Made by a program: the position numbers and the translations under genes. A stretch of 9,992 nucleotides of DNA from an uncultured Clostridia bacterium (lineage in GTDB: Bacteria > Bacillota_A > Clostridia > Oscillospirales > Oscillospiraceae), in NCBI GenBank assembly GCA_946410505.1, contig CAMKAP010000058.1, positions 1 to 9,992 of the forward strand, in the 5' to 3' direction. The notes beneath the pieces were generated by a model. It saw nothing but the letters and a program-made list of their open reading frames with translations, ran no database searches and was not told the origin of the DNA. Every line of letters begins with the position of its first letter. Within the stretch, counting starts at the first letter, position 1. Shown piece after piece: positions 1 through 6,741 of this stretch.

Positions 1-21
1 CTGTCGACAGTTAGTCGACAG
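1..21. repeat. Inverted repeat CTGTCGAC-agtta-GTCGACAG
   Basis: Perfect 8-bp arms (1-8 and 14-21) flank a 5-nt spacer. Each arm contains the GTCGAC palindrome, and positions 1-10 are themselves a perfect palindrome. It lies three bases before a second, stronger hairpin. It may be part of a tandem-hairpin transcription end, an operator, or the tail of a repeat cut by the window edge. What lies to its left is not visible. Confidence 0.5.
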
Positions 22-24
22 CTT

Positions 25-65
25 GAGCACCCCGCGCTATCAGCGCGGGGTGCTCCTTGTTGTTT
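25..65 (+). terminator. Strong GC-rich hairpin with T-rich tail
   Basis: A perfect 14-bp stem (25-38 with 42-55) closes on a 3-nt loop. On the plus strand it is followed by a T-rich but interrupted tail (CTTGTTGTTT, 56-65). That polarity suits a rightward gene ending left of the window. On the minus strand the hairpin lies about 20 nt past the stop of the nitroreductase gene but lacks a U-run. It can therefore act for that gene only as a weaker stop or as a 3'-end stabiliser. Shared use by two converging genes is an inference. Confidence 0.7.
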
Positions 66-74
66 CATAATGGA

Positions 75-890
75 TCATGTAATTTCAAAGCTGGCGATAT
101 ACGAAAAGCCGTCGGGGCAGGGGATGCCGGGGTCCGCGAGCACAAAGCGGGGCGCGAGGCCGCATTCTCTGGCACAAAGCTCAAAATGGCACAGGGCAAT
201 GCCCAGATCCACCTTCTGCAGATCGCCCGCCGCGTCGCTTACGAAGCCCTTGGAGCTTTTCTTGTAAAAATGCACCCGCTTCCCGCACACGAGCACCCGC
301 CACGGCTGCCGATTCACCGCCGATGGTGCCAGCCGTACACACTCCAGCGGCTCATACAGGAAACCTGCCTCGTCTGCCTGCAGGACGGTGAGAAAGTCAT
401 CGCGGAAAAACAGTGTCTCGAAGGGCTCCCTGCTGTCCGCCCGGGCGCCCTTTCGCATCATGCTCTCCCGCAGACTCATTTTGGCCGCGGGGTAGCCCAG
501 CGGCGTGACGCAGGGCATGATCTCGCTCTCTTTGAGCGCCATGGCCCGCTCAAAAGCACCCCGGTCCATGGTACCGCCGATCCAGGTGGTGCCGATCCCG
601 CGGGAGCAGGCGTATAGCACCAGCGCCTCCATCGTGTATCCGAAAGCCTCCTCGCAATGGGGAACACGGGCGATCTTGGCACCCAGAAAACAGTCCGTGC
701 CGACTATGACCGGGCAGCCGAGACTCTGCTGTCCGGCGTCCAGAAAGCGGAAGCGCACGGGGATGCCGTAGGGGTTTTCAAGAGAATCCGCAAAGACGCG
801 CAGCGCCTCGCGGTCTTCCTCCGTCAGCGTCCGACCGTCAAAGCTGCGGACGCTGCGCCGCGCCCGGGCAAGTTCCAGAATCTTTTCCAT
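75..890 (-). CDS. Nitroreductase family protein (TM1586-type)
   Basis: A 271-aa soluble protein resembling the TM1586-like nitroreductases, FMN-dependent NAD(P)H oxidoreductases made of two fused half-domains. Visible landmarks are the N-terminal RRSVRSF (residues 11-17, typical phosphate-contacting segment), a central RGIGTTWIGGT (97-107), a PLGYPAAK segment (130-137) and LAPSAVNRQPWR (187-198), the usual second-half FMN/dimer motif. There is no signal peptide or membrane segment, so it should act in the cytosol. The ATG start is supported by GGAAAGGAG about 7 nt upstream. It lies 80 bp downstream of the ROK repressor gene on the same strand with no terminator between, so cotranscription is likely. 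The physiological substrate is unknown, and nothing ties it chemically to sugar use. Family call is firm; function is open. Confidence 0.85.
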   Translation of the reverse strand: MEKILELARARRSVRSFDGRTLTEEDREALRVFADSLENPYGIPVRFRFLDAGQQSLGCPVIVGTDCFLGAKIARVPHCEEAFGYTMEALVLYACSRGIGTTWIGGTMDRGAFERAMALKESEIMPCVTPLGYPAAKMSLRESMMRKGARADSREPFETLFFRDDFLTVLQADEAGFLYEPLECVRLAPSAVNRQPWRVLVCGKRVHFYKKSSKGFVSDAAGDLQKVDLGIALCHFELCARECGLAPRFVLADPGIPCPDGFSYIASFEIT

Positions 891-970
891 ATTGTGGCTC
901 CTTTCCAGTTTCTGGAGAAATTGTAAGGCAGCGCCGCCGCGTCAATACGTGAAAACAGGATAAAACTTTC

Positions 971-2101
971 TCACACCGAGGCGACGAATTCCCGCACGTA
1001 ATAGAGCGCCGCCCCCAGCGGCGTGATGTGCCGCCGGAGCGTGCTGAGCTGCACAAAGTCCGCATCTTCATCAAAGGGATCGCCGGAGAGGACATACTGG
1101 CGGAGGATGGGCAGATAGGGCGATAGATATTCGGAGAAAAAGCCCCCCAGCACCACGTCGCAGTCCAGGGTCAGCCGGATGCTGAGGATGGCCGTGGCCA
1201 GGTGGCGCATCATGTCGTACAGCAGGTTCTCGTATTCCGGGATGTGCTGCTGCACGCCGCGAAAGAAGGTCTCTGTGTCCACGCCCAGGCTCTGCTCCAC
1301 GCGCCGGGCGGAGCAGTAGGCCTCCAGGCAGCCCTGCTTGCCGCAGCGGCAGCGCAGGCCTCCCGGCTCCACGCAGATATGGCCGAATTCGCCGCTGCGC
1401 GCCGAATCGCCGGGATAGGGCCGCCCCGCCATCAACACCGCGCCGCCCACGCCGTCCTCCAGGGAGAGGTAGGCCATGTTTCGCCGAGTTCCGCGGAAAA
1501 AGCCTTCGGCATGGCCGCTGACGGAGCCGTCATTCTCCGCATGAACAGGGTAGGGGATGCCCTGCGTGAGCATCCGCATTGGCATGTCCCGCAGGCCCAG
1601 CGTGGGGGCGAAGAGGATGCGGGAGCCGTCCGGCGTCAAAACACCGGGGACCGCGAGCCCCAGCCCCAGCACCCGCTGACGGTCCAGGTCAGCGTCGGAC
1701 AGAAAGGCGTCCACAATGGCGGGCAGCTCCGTTTCATAGTCCGGCAGGCGCTTGACCGCGTCAAGGGGGAGCTTCCGGTAGGCGAGCTCCCGCAGCCGCA
1801 GATCCACCGCCACCAGCCGCAGATGATCCTCCGCCAGGGCGGCTCCGAGGGAGATGCGGGCCTCCGGGTCAATGTCCAGCCCCTGCGCTCTCCGCCCGCC
1901 GGTGGAGACGCCCATGCCGGAATAACGGATCAGCCCTTCATCCATCAGTTCCTTCAGATTCTGATGGAGGGTGGGCATGCTGACCGAGCAGCTCTCCGCC
2001 AGCATCTGACGGGAGCAGAAACCACGCCGGTCGTACAGCGCGCGGTAGATGCGGCTGCGCACCGGCAGCGCGGCCTTGCTGTGCGCCGACTTCTCTGCCA
2101 T
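971..2101 (-). CDS. ROK family transcriptional repressor (NagC/XylR-type)
   Basis: A 376-aa protein, the normal length for ROK repressors. An N-terminal winged helix-turn-helix (about residues 12-62, including SRQMLAESCSVSMPTLHQNL) is joined to a ROK sugar-kinase-like domain (about 75-376). The domain keeps AEND (188-191) and GEFGH (237-241). It also keeps the zinc motif CRCGKQGCLE (251-260), with H241, C251, C253 and C258 as likely ligands. The phosphate-binding loop expected at the start of the ROK fold is degenerate (ALAEDHLRLVAVDL), which fits a sugar-sensing repressor rather than a kinase. GGGAGGA about 8 nt before the ATG supports the start. It diverges from the monosaccharide ABC operon and lies 3' to a shared control region, so it most likely represses that operon until the sugar binds; this is inference from position. 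The inducer cannot be told. Confidence 0.9.
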   Translation of the reverse strand: MAEKSAHSKAALPVRSRIYRALYDRRGFCSRQMLAESCSVSMPTLHQNLKELMDEGLIRYSGMGVSTGGRRAQGLDIDPEARISLGAALAEDHLRLVAVDLRLRELAYRKLPLDAVKRLPDYETELPAIVDAFLSDADLDRQRVLGLGLAVPGVLTPDGSRILFAPTLGLRDMPMRMLTQGIPYPVHAENDGSVSGHAEGFFRGTRRNMAYLSLEDGVGGAVLMAGRPYPGDSARSGEFGHICVEPGGLRCRCGKQGCLEAYCSARRVEQSLGVDTETFFRGVQQHIPEYENLLYDMMRHLATAILSIRLTLDCDVVLGGFFSEYLSPYLPILRQYVLSGDPFDEDADFVQLSTLRRHITPLGAALYYVREFVASV

Positions 2102-2142
2102 TTGCCGATCCTCCCTTCCTACTTCTGCAAATTTTCAATTCG

Positions 2143-2170
2143 ATTATAGCATAAACCGCCTCTCCGTCAA
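2143..2170 (-). promoter_or_regulatory. Sigma-A promoter of the ROK repressor gene
   Basis: On the minus strand TTGACG (2170-2165), 16 nt, then TATAAT (2148-2143), preceded by TG to give an extended -10 (TGCTATAAT). Predicted start is near 2136, leaving a leader of about 35 nt before the ATG at 2101. The match is close to consensus. Confidence 0.8.
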
Positions 2171-2179
2171 GCGCTTTCA
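2166..2179 (-). promoter_or_regulatory. cre-like (CcpA) site over the repressor -35
   Basis: The minus strand reads TGAAAGCGCTTGAC. Compared with the Firmicute cre pattern TGWAARCGYTWNCW it matches 12 of 14 positions, failing only at the last two. The core AAGCGCTT is a perfect palindrome. It overlaps the -35 of the repressor promoter, a position suited to repression. Catabolite control here is an inference, and a different LacI-type protein could use such a site. Confidence 0.4.
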
Positions 2180-2228
2180 GCGGCGATTGCATGGGAAACT
2201 GCGGTACTTTTAAAAAGAAATTTACTTA

Positions 2229-2300
2229 ACATTCTTGAAATGTGGTAATAATGTACAATTAATGATAACAAAAAGTGTAAAACCTCGCCAAATAATGTGC
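2229..2300. repeat. Operator-like repeats in the divergent control region
   Basis: Two kinds of short repeat occur in this AT-rich stretch. The inverted repeat ACATT-cttga-AATGT covers 2229-2243. The direct repeat AATAATGTAC (2247-2256) recurs as AATAATGTGC (2291-2300), start to start 44 bp apart, close to four helical turns. The second copy ends 16 bp before the -35 of the transporter promoter. These could be binding sites for the divergent ROK repressor or an activator, but short repeats in AT-rich DNA can arise by chance. Confidence 0.35.
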
Positions 2301-2316
2301 TGAATGGAAAAATGCC

Positions 2317-2345
2317 TTGACATACGGGGGGCAGATTTGTAAAAT
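2317..2345 (+). promoter_or_regulatory. Sigma-A promoter of the sugar ABC operon
   Basis: Consensus TTGACA (2317-2322), exactly 17 nt, then TAAAAT (2340-2345). The predicted start is near 2352, giving a leader of about 50 nt before the binding-protein ATG at 2403. This is one of the best sigma-A matches in the window and agrees with high expression of the first gene. Confidence 0.85.
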
Positions 2346-2355
2346 CAATTTATAG

Positions 2356-2371
2356 AAGCTGCTTGCAGCTT
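2356..2371 (+). promoter_or_regulatory. Palindrome just after the transcription start (candidate operator)
   Basis: AAGCTGC-tt-GCAGCTT is a perfect 7-bp inverted repeat starting about 4 nt after the predicted start of transcription. The two-base centre suits a dimeric protein binding DNA better than a stable RNA hairpin. Its position fits a repressor that blocks the promoter, and the divergent ROK protein is the obvious candidate. A short 5'-leader hairpin that protects the mRNA is the alternative. Confidence 0.5.
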
Positions 2372-2402
2372 ACAATCGGAAGAATACAAAAGGAGGACCA
2401 TT

Positions 2403-3524
2403 ATGAAAAAACTGTTAGCTCTGCTCCTGGCTCTGGTCATGGTGTTTGCGCTGGCCGCCTGCGGTGAGGCTGCCGCTCCCGCCAGCACGCAGGCCGAGGA
2501 GGCCCCTGCCGAAGAAGCCCCCGCTGCTGAAACCGCTTCCAATCTGGTCGGCGTGGCCATGCCCACCAAGGATCTGCAGCGTTGGAATCAGGACGGCGAG
2601 AACATGAAGAGCCTGCTCGAAGCCGCCGGCTACGAGGTTGACCTTCAGTTCGGTGCCAACGACATTCCCACGCAGGTCTCCCAGATCGAGAACATGATCG
2701 CCAACGGCTGCAAGGTTCTGGTTATCGCCTCCATCGACGGCGATTCTCTGGGCACCGTTCTGGCCCAGGCCAAGGAAGCCGGCATCCCCGTCATTGCCTA
2801 TGACCGTCTGATCATGAACTCCGACGCTGTCTCCTACTACGCCACCTTCGACAACTGGCTCGTCGGCACCAAGCAGGGCGAGTTCATCCGTGACGCCCTG
2901 GATCTGGACAACGCGGAAGGCCCCTTCAACATTGAGTTCATCACCGGCGACCCCGGCGATAACAACATCAACTTCTTCTTTGACGGCGCCATGAGCATCC
3001 TGCAGCCCTATCTGGACAGCGGCAAGCTGGTTTGCCCCTCCGGCCAGGTCGAGAAGGCTGTCGTCGCCACCGCCAACTGGGCGACCGACGCTGCTCAGTC
3101 CCGTTTTGAGAACATCCTCGCCTCCAACTACGCCGACGGCACCCCGCTGCACGCCGTTCTGGCATCCAACGACTCCACCGCTCTGGGCGTGGAGAACGCT
3201 CTGGCCGCTTCCTACACCAATGATGTCTACCCCGTCATCACCGGTCAGGACTGCGACATCGCCATCATGAAGAACCTCATTGAGGGCCGCCAGGCCATGT
3301 CCGTCTTCAAAGACACCCGTACCCTGGCCGCCAAGGTCGTCGAGATGGTCGACGCTCTGATGAAGGGCAGCGAGCCCCCCATCAACGATACCGAGACCTA
3401 CGACAACGGCACCGGCATCATCCCCAGCTACCTGTGCGATCCTGTCGCCTGCACGGTCGAGAACTATGAGGACCTGCTCATCAGCTCCGGCTACTACACC
3501 ATGGACCAGATCAACAACGGCTAA
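2403..3524 (+). CDS. chvE: Multiple-monosaccharide ABC transporter, substrate-binding lipoprotein (ChvE-like)
   Basis: A 373-aa extracytoplasmic binding protein of the periplasmic-binding-protein type 1 (ribose/xylose) fold. Residues 1-20 form a lipoprotein signal with lipobox LAAC (C20 the lipidated residue). Residues 21-46 are an Ala/Glu/Pro-rich tether with the repeat EEAPAEEAPA. The ligand-binding domain begins near NLVGVAMP (47-54). ChvE-type landmarks are LQRWNQDGENM, the IPTQVSQIENMI segment, VLVIASIDGDSL and VIAYDRLIM; this group binds aldoses such as xylose, arabinose, glucose, galactose and fucose. AGGAGG lies 6 nt before the ATG. Codon use is strongly biased to a few C- and G-ending codons, as in highly expressed genes. 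It heads the importer operon behind a near-consensus promoter and is followed by a strong hairpin. The family is clear; the preferred sugar is not. Confidence 0.93.
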   Translation: MKKLLALLLALVMVFALAACGEAAAPASTQAEEAPAEEAPAAETASNLVGVAMPTKDLQRWNQDGENMKSLLEAAGYEVDLQFGANDIPTQVSQIENMIANGCKVLVIASIDGDSLGTVLAQAKEAGIPVIAYDRLIMNSDAVSYYATFDNWLVGTKQGEFIRDALDLDNAEGPFNIEFITGDPGDNNINFFFDGAMSILQPYLDSGKLVCPSGQVEKAVVATANWATDAAQSRFENILASNYADGTPLHAVLASNDSTALGVENALAASYTNDVYPVITGQDCDIAIMKNLIEGRQAMSVFKDTRTLAAKVVEMVDALMKGSEPPINDTETYDNGTGIIPSYLCDPVACTVENYEDLLISSGYYTMDQINNG

Positions 3525-3548
3525 GCTTTCATCATCCCAACTGCATCT

Positions 3549-3582
3549 GCGGGCAGAGCGGATTCCCGCTCTGCCCGCTTCC
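3549..3582 (+). terminator. Intercistronic hairpin after the binding-protein gene
   Basis: A perfect 13-bp GC-rich stem (3549-3561 with 3566-3578) with an ATTC loop is followed only by TTCC, with no proper U-run. It starts 24 nt after the binding-protein stop. In ABC operons such elements usually lower downstream transcription or protect the 3' end of the binding-protein message, giving more binding protein than ATPase and permease. A full stop is unlikely because no clear promoter is seen before the ATPase gene. Confidence 0.75.
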
Positions 3583-3592
3583 TCATAATGAC

Positions 3593-3619
3593 CATCGCCG
3601 GCGATGATGCTGAAAAGCA
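3593..3619 (+). repeat. Perfect palindrome CATCGCCGGCGATG and adjacent small hairpin
   Basis: Positions 3593-3606 are a perfect 14-bp palindrome with no spacer. Right after it TGCT-GAAA-AGCA (3608-3619) can form a four-pair stem with a GNRA-type loop. Both lie in the leader between the intercistronic hairpin and the ATPase start. They could be a protein-binding site or extra RNA structure affecting decay of the downstream part of the message. No function can be assigned. Confidence 0.4.
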
Positions 3620-3657
3620 GCCCGCGATGCTTATTATTGTTTTCAACTCTCAAGTAT

Positions 3658-3672
3658 GGAGGGGATATTTTG
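3658..3672 (+). promoter_or_regulatory. Ribosome binding site and TTG start of the ATPase gene
   Basis: GGAGGGG (3658-3664) lies 5 nt before TTG at 3670. From there the protein reads [15 protein letters not shown], the usual beginning for this ATPase family. The upstream in-frame ATG at 3604 has no such site and would add 22 residues ([13 protein letters not shown]...) encoded over the palindrome region. The TTG is therefore preferred. Confidence 0.85.
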
Positions 3673-5223
3673 GCGGATAACATTCTGGAAATGAGAGGGA
3701 TCACCAAGGAATTCCCCGGCGTCAAAGCTCTGGACGATGTGAATTTTGTCGTGAAACGCGGCAGTATCCACGCGCTGGTCGGAGAAAACGGCGCCGGCAA
3801 ATCCACGCTGATGAACGTGCTCAGCGGGCTGTATCCCTACGGAAGCTACAGCGGAGACATTGTGTACGAGGGAGAAGTATGCAAGTTCTCCAAGATCAAA
3901 GACAGCGAAGAAAAGGGCATCGTCATCATCCATCAGGAGCTGGCGCTGGTTCCTTATATGTCCATCGGCGAGAACATGTTCCTGGGCAACGAGCGCGGCA
4001 GCCGGTTTGCCATCGACTGGGACAGGACTCACGCCGAAGCGACGAAATATCTGAAGATCGTCGGCCTGTCCGATTCCTCCAAGACGCTGATCAAGGACAT
4101 CGGCGTCGGCAAGCAGCAGCTGGTGGAGATCGCCAAGGCGCTGGCCAAAAACGCCCGCCTTCTGATCCTGGACGAGCCCACCTCCTCCCTGAACGAGGCG
4201 GATTCCCAGGCGCTGCTGGACCTGCTGCTGGAGTTCAAGAAGCAGGGGATGACCTCCATCATCATCTCGCACAAGATCAATGAGGTCTCCTATGTGGCGG
4301 ACGACATCACCATCATCCGCGACGGCCACACCATCGAGACCCTGCACAAGGGCGTGGACGACTTCAGCGAAGACCGCATCATCCGGGGCATGGTCGGCCG
4401 TGAGCTGTCCGACCGCTTCCCCAAGCGGGATAATCCGCAAATCGGGGACGTGGCTCTGGAGGTGGAGGACTGGAATGTCTACCACCCCCTCTACCCGGAC
4501 AAGAAGGTGATCGACAACGTCTCCTTCAAGATCCGCCGGGGCGAGGTTGTGGGCTTTTCGGGACTGATGGGAGCCGGGCGCACGGAGCTGGCCATGTCGA
4601 TTTTCGGCCGCAGCTACGGCACCAACATCACCGGTACCGTGAAGATCCACGGCCGGGAGGTCAAGCTCCATTCCCCGCGCCAGGCCATCGACGCGGGCCT
4701 TGCCTACGTCACCGAGGACCGGAAGGGGAGCGGACTGATCCTCTCGAATCCCATTTACATCAACACCACGCTGGCCAATCTGAAGGGCGTGACCAAACGA
4801 GGCGTCATCAACCCGGACAAGGAGCTGGCCGTGGCGGAGGAATACCGCAAAAAGCTCAATACCAAGACGCCCAGCGTCCAGCAGAATGTGGGCAACCTCT
4901 CGGGCGGAAACCAGCAGAAGGTGCTGCTTGCCAAGTGGATGTATGCTGATCCGGACATCCTGATCCTGGACGAGCCCACCCGCGGCATCGATGTGGGAGC
5001 CAAGTATGAGATCTACTGCATCATCAACGATCTGGTGGCCGAGGGCAAGTCTGTCCTCATGATCTCCTCGGAGCTGCCCGAGGTCCTGGGCATGTGCGAC
5101 AGGATCTATGTGCTCAACGAGGGGCGCATCGTGGGTGAGTTCACCCAGGAGGAAGCCTCCCAGGAGAAGATCATGTCCTGCATCCTGTCTACCGATTCAT
5201 CCAAAAAGGAGCAAAAGCAATGA
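3670..5223 (+). CDS. mmsA: Multiple-monosaccharide ABC transporter, ATP-binding protein (MmsA-like)
   Basis: A 517-aa protein with two fused nucleotide-binding domains, the arrangement of ribose/xylose/ChvE-type importers (XylG, RbsA, MmsA). Domain 1 (about 1-245) has Walker A GENGAGKS (38-45), a degenerate signature [15 protein letters not shown], Walker [12 protein letters not shown] and the switch histidine in SHKINEV. Domain 2 (about 260-505) has the Arg-containing Walker A variant GLMGAGRTE, a canonical signature LSGGNQQKV and Walker [15 protein letters not shown]. Unequal ATP sites are normal for this family. It works on the cytoplasmic face and powers transport through the permease encoded next. 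Its stop overlaps the permease start (ATGA), indicating translational coupling. It is separated from the binding-protein gene by 145 bp holding a strong hairpin. Starting at TTG may further lower its expression. Confidence 0.93.
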   Translation: MADNILEMRGITKEFPGVKALDDVNFVVKRGSIHALVGENGAGKSTLMNVLSGLYPYGSYSGDIVYEGEVCKFSKIKDSEEKGIVIIHQELALVPYMSIGENMFLGNERGSRFAIDWDRTHAEATKYLKIVGLSDSSKTLIKDIGVGKQQLVEIAKALAKNARLLILDEPTSSLNEADSQALLDLLLEFKKQGMTSIIISHKINEVSYVADDITIIRDGHTIETLHKGVDDFSEDRIIRGMVGRELSDRFPKRDNPQIGDVALEVEDWNVYHPLYPDKKVIDNVSFKIRRGEVVGFSGLMGAGRTELAMSIFGRSYGTNITGTVKIHGREVKLHSPRQAIDAGLAYVTEDRKGSGLILSNPIYINTTLANLKGVTKRGVINPDKELAVAEEYRKKLNTKTPSVQQNVGNLSGGNQQKVLLAKWMYADPDILILDEPTRGIDVGAKYEIYCIINDLVAEGKSVLMISSELPEVLGMCDRIYVLNEGRIVGEFTQEEASQEKIMSCILSTDSSKKEQKQ

Positions 5224-6392
5224 AGACAAAGACGAAGATCCTGGACTTTGTCCAGAAGTATACCATGATCATTGCGCTTGTCCTGGTGACGGCCTTTTTC
5301 GCCTGGCGCACCGGCGGCAAGATCCTCATGCCCCAGAACATCACCAACATCATCTCCCAGAACGCCTACGTCTTTGTGCTGGCCACCGGCATGCTGCTGT
5401 GCATCCTGACCGGCGGCAACATCGACCTGTCCGTGGGTTCTGTGGTCTGCTTCGTCGGCACCGTGGGCGCTGTGCTCATGCGCAACGATCTGAACATGTG
5501 GCTGGCCGTCCTTATCATGCTGGTCGTCGGCCTTCTGATCGGCGCCTGGCAGGCCTTCTGGATCGCCTATGTGAAGGTCCCGCCCTTCATCACGACCCTG
5601 GCCGGCATGATGGTGTTCCGCGGCCTTTCCAACGTGGTGCTGCAGGGCAAGACCGTCTCCGTCACCAACGAGGCCTTTGTGCGCATCTTCGGCGGCGGCG
5701 CAAACTGCTATGTGCCCGACTTCTTCCGCGGCGCGAACATCAACCTGTTCTGCCTGGTGGTGGGCGCCATCGCAAGCCTTCTGTACCTCTTCTTCACCTT
5801 CCGCAACCGCGTGGTGCGCAAGAGGGCGGGGCTTGAGGTGGATTCTCTGCTCAAAACCGTGATCACCTCCGTGATCATTGTGGTCGTCGTCATGTTCTTC
5901 ACGCTGCGGCTTGCCCAGTACAAGGGCCTGCCCACGGCGCTGATCTGGGTCGCTTCGGTTATCCTCATTTACACCTATGTGACCTCCAAGACCACGGTGG
6001 GCCGTTATCTCTACGCCATCGGCGGCAATGAGACCGCCACCAAGCTCTCGGGCATCGACACCAGGAAGATCTACTTTTTCGCCTATGCCAACATGGGTCT
6101 GCTCGCGGGCCTCGCGGGCATCCTGACCATCGCCCGCCTGACCTCCGCCCAGCCCACCTACGGCCAGAACTATGAGATGGACGCCATCGGCTCCTGCTTT
6201 ATCGGCGGCGCCTCCGCCTACGGCGGCGTGGGCACTGTGCCCGGCGTCATCATCGGCGCGCTGCTGATGGGCGTCATCAACATCGGCATGAGCATCATGG
6301 GCGTTGACGCCAACTACCAGAAAGTGGTCAAGGGCCTTGTGCTGCTGGCCGCCGTCATCTTTGACGTGGTATCCAAGAAAAAGAACAGCTGA
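5220..6392 (+). CDS. mmsB: Multiple-monosaccharide ABC transporter, permease (MmsB-like)
   Basis: A 390-aa polytopic inner-membrane protein of the RbsC/XylH/MmsB permease family. Strongly hydrophobic segments are visible at about residues 15-29, 47-64, 69-87, 93-117, 174-194, 212-230, 236-253, 284-304 and 340-358, with another near 368-384. Family landmarks are the early [11 protein letters not shown] (65-75), the cytoplasmic coupling loop [14 protein letters not shown] (266-279), and the C-terminal [23 protein letters not shown], given here only to locate it near 329-351. A long stretch between about 150 and 173 is more polar, and 195-211 is a basic loop ([10 protein letters not shown]), as in xylose-type permeases. 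The ATG overlaps the ATPase stop by 4 bp. The gene is followed within 15 bp by a rho-independent terminator, so it is the last gene of the importer operon. Confidence 0.92.
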   Translation: MKTKTKILDFVQKYTMIIALVLVTAFFAWRTGGKILMPQNITNIISQNAYVFVLATGMLLCILTGGNIDLSVGSVVCFVGTVGAVLMRNDLNMWLAVLIMLVVGLLIGAWQAFWIAYVKVPPFITTLAGMMVFRGLSNVVLQGKTVSVTNEAFVRIFGGGANCYVPDFFRGANINLFCLVVGAIASLLYLFFTFRNRVVRKRAGLEVDSLLKTVITSVIIVVVVMFFTLRLAQYKGLPTALIWVASVILIYTYVTSKTTVGRYLYAIGGNETATKLSGIDTRKIYFFAYANMGLLAGLAGILTIARLTSAQPTYGQNYEMDAIGSCFIGGASAYGGVGTVPGVIIGALLMGVINIGMSIMGVDANYQKVVKGLVLLAAVIFDVVSKKKNS

Positions 6393-6406
6393 TCCCCTTG
6401 CCGCAG

Positions 6407-6441
6407 AAAAACGGACGGCCGAATCCGAGCCGTCCGTTTTT
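6407..6441. terminator. Rho-independent terminator, usable from both strands
   Basis: ACGGACGGC (6411-6419) pairs perfectly with GCCGTCCGT (6429-6437) around a 9-nt loop. An A-run (6407-6411) and a T-run (6437-6441) flank the stem, so each strand gives a hairpin followed by U residues. On the plus strand it ends the importer operon 15 nt after the permease stop. On the minus strand it is the first good stop downstream of the YczE-type gene. Confidence 0.88.
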
Positions 6442-6474
6442 CGAGCAGGAAGGGAGAGCAAAGGAGCGCTTGCG

Positions 6475-6741
6475 ATGAAGGAGCAGAAGGAAACAGACAG
6501 CGGGAACCGCGCCGTCAACATGGCCGCCCTGCGCGCCGCCGTGTCCCTGTACCTGATCTATCTGGGCGTCAGCCTGCTGCTGCCCGCCGTCCGGGGAGAG
6601 AGCACGCTGCCCCCTGTGCTGGCCTGGCTTGCGGGTGCGGCCTTCCTTATCGGCGGCGCGGCCTTCCTTGCATACTCCTGGCGACAGTACCGCAAGGCGC
6701 GCAGCACAGGGGAGAGCGAAGGAGAACAATCAAGGACATAG
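6475..6741 (+). CDS. Small two-helix membrane protein of unknown function
   Basis: An 88-aa product starting at ATG 6475 with AAAGGAG 8 nt upstream. I do not recognise a family. The sequence has a polar, charged N-terminus (1-15), two hydrophobic segments (about 17-37 and 46-66) separated by a short loop with RGESTLPP, and a basic then polar tail (RQYRKAR then SEGEQSRT). This fits a hairpin in the cytoplasmic membrane with both ends inside. It starts 33 nt after the end of the terminator that closes the importer operon, and no sigma-A promoter is seen in that gap. Expression may therefore depend on read-through. Its end overlaps the end of the convergent YczE-type gene by 12 bp. Ribosome site and helix pattern make it likely real, but no function can be given. 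Confidence 0.65.
   Translation: MKEQKETDSGNRAVNMAALRAAVSLYLIYLGVSLLLPAVRGESTLPPVLAWLAGAAFLIGGAAFLAYSWRQYRKARSTGESEGEQSRT

Noticed and set aside
920..945. Possible promoter for the nitroreductase (TTGACG and TACAAT on the minus strand)
   Set aside because: The spacing is only 14 nt, too short for a normal sigma-A promoter.
1202..2149. 315-codon plus-strand frame opposite the ROK repressor
   Set aside because: His/Arg/Gln-rich with no family resemblance, and covers a repressor with intact helix-turn-helix and zinc motifs. It also runs through the repressor promoter.
3604..3669. Upstream ATG start for the ATPase gene, adding 22 residues
   Set aside because: It has no ribosome site, sits inside a palindrome, and the added residues are unlike the family; TTG at 3670 has GGAGGGG at the right distance.
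2415..3806. 463-codon minus-strand frame opposite the binding-protein gene
   Set aside because: The translation is low-complexity Gly/Val/Asp/Ala-rich with no domain, and it mirrors the biased codons of the highly expressed binding protein.
4770..5180. Unusual second ATP-site sequence in the ATPase (GAGRTE in place of GKST) considered as a defect
   Set aside because: This degenerate second Walker A is normal for sugar ATPases of the ribose/xylose type.
5106..6521. 471-codon minus-strand frame opposite the permease
   Set aside because: It is His/Asp/Gly-rich without motifs, lies antisense to a clear permease, and crosses the terminator at 6407-6441.
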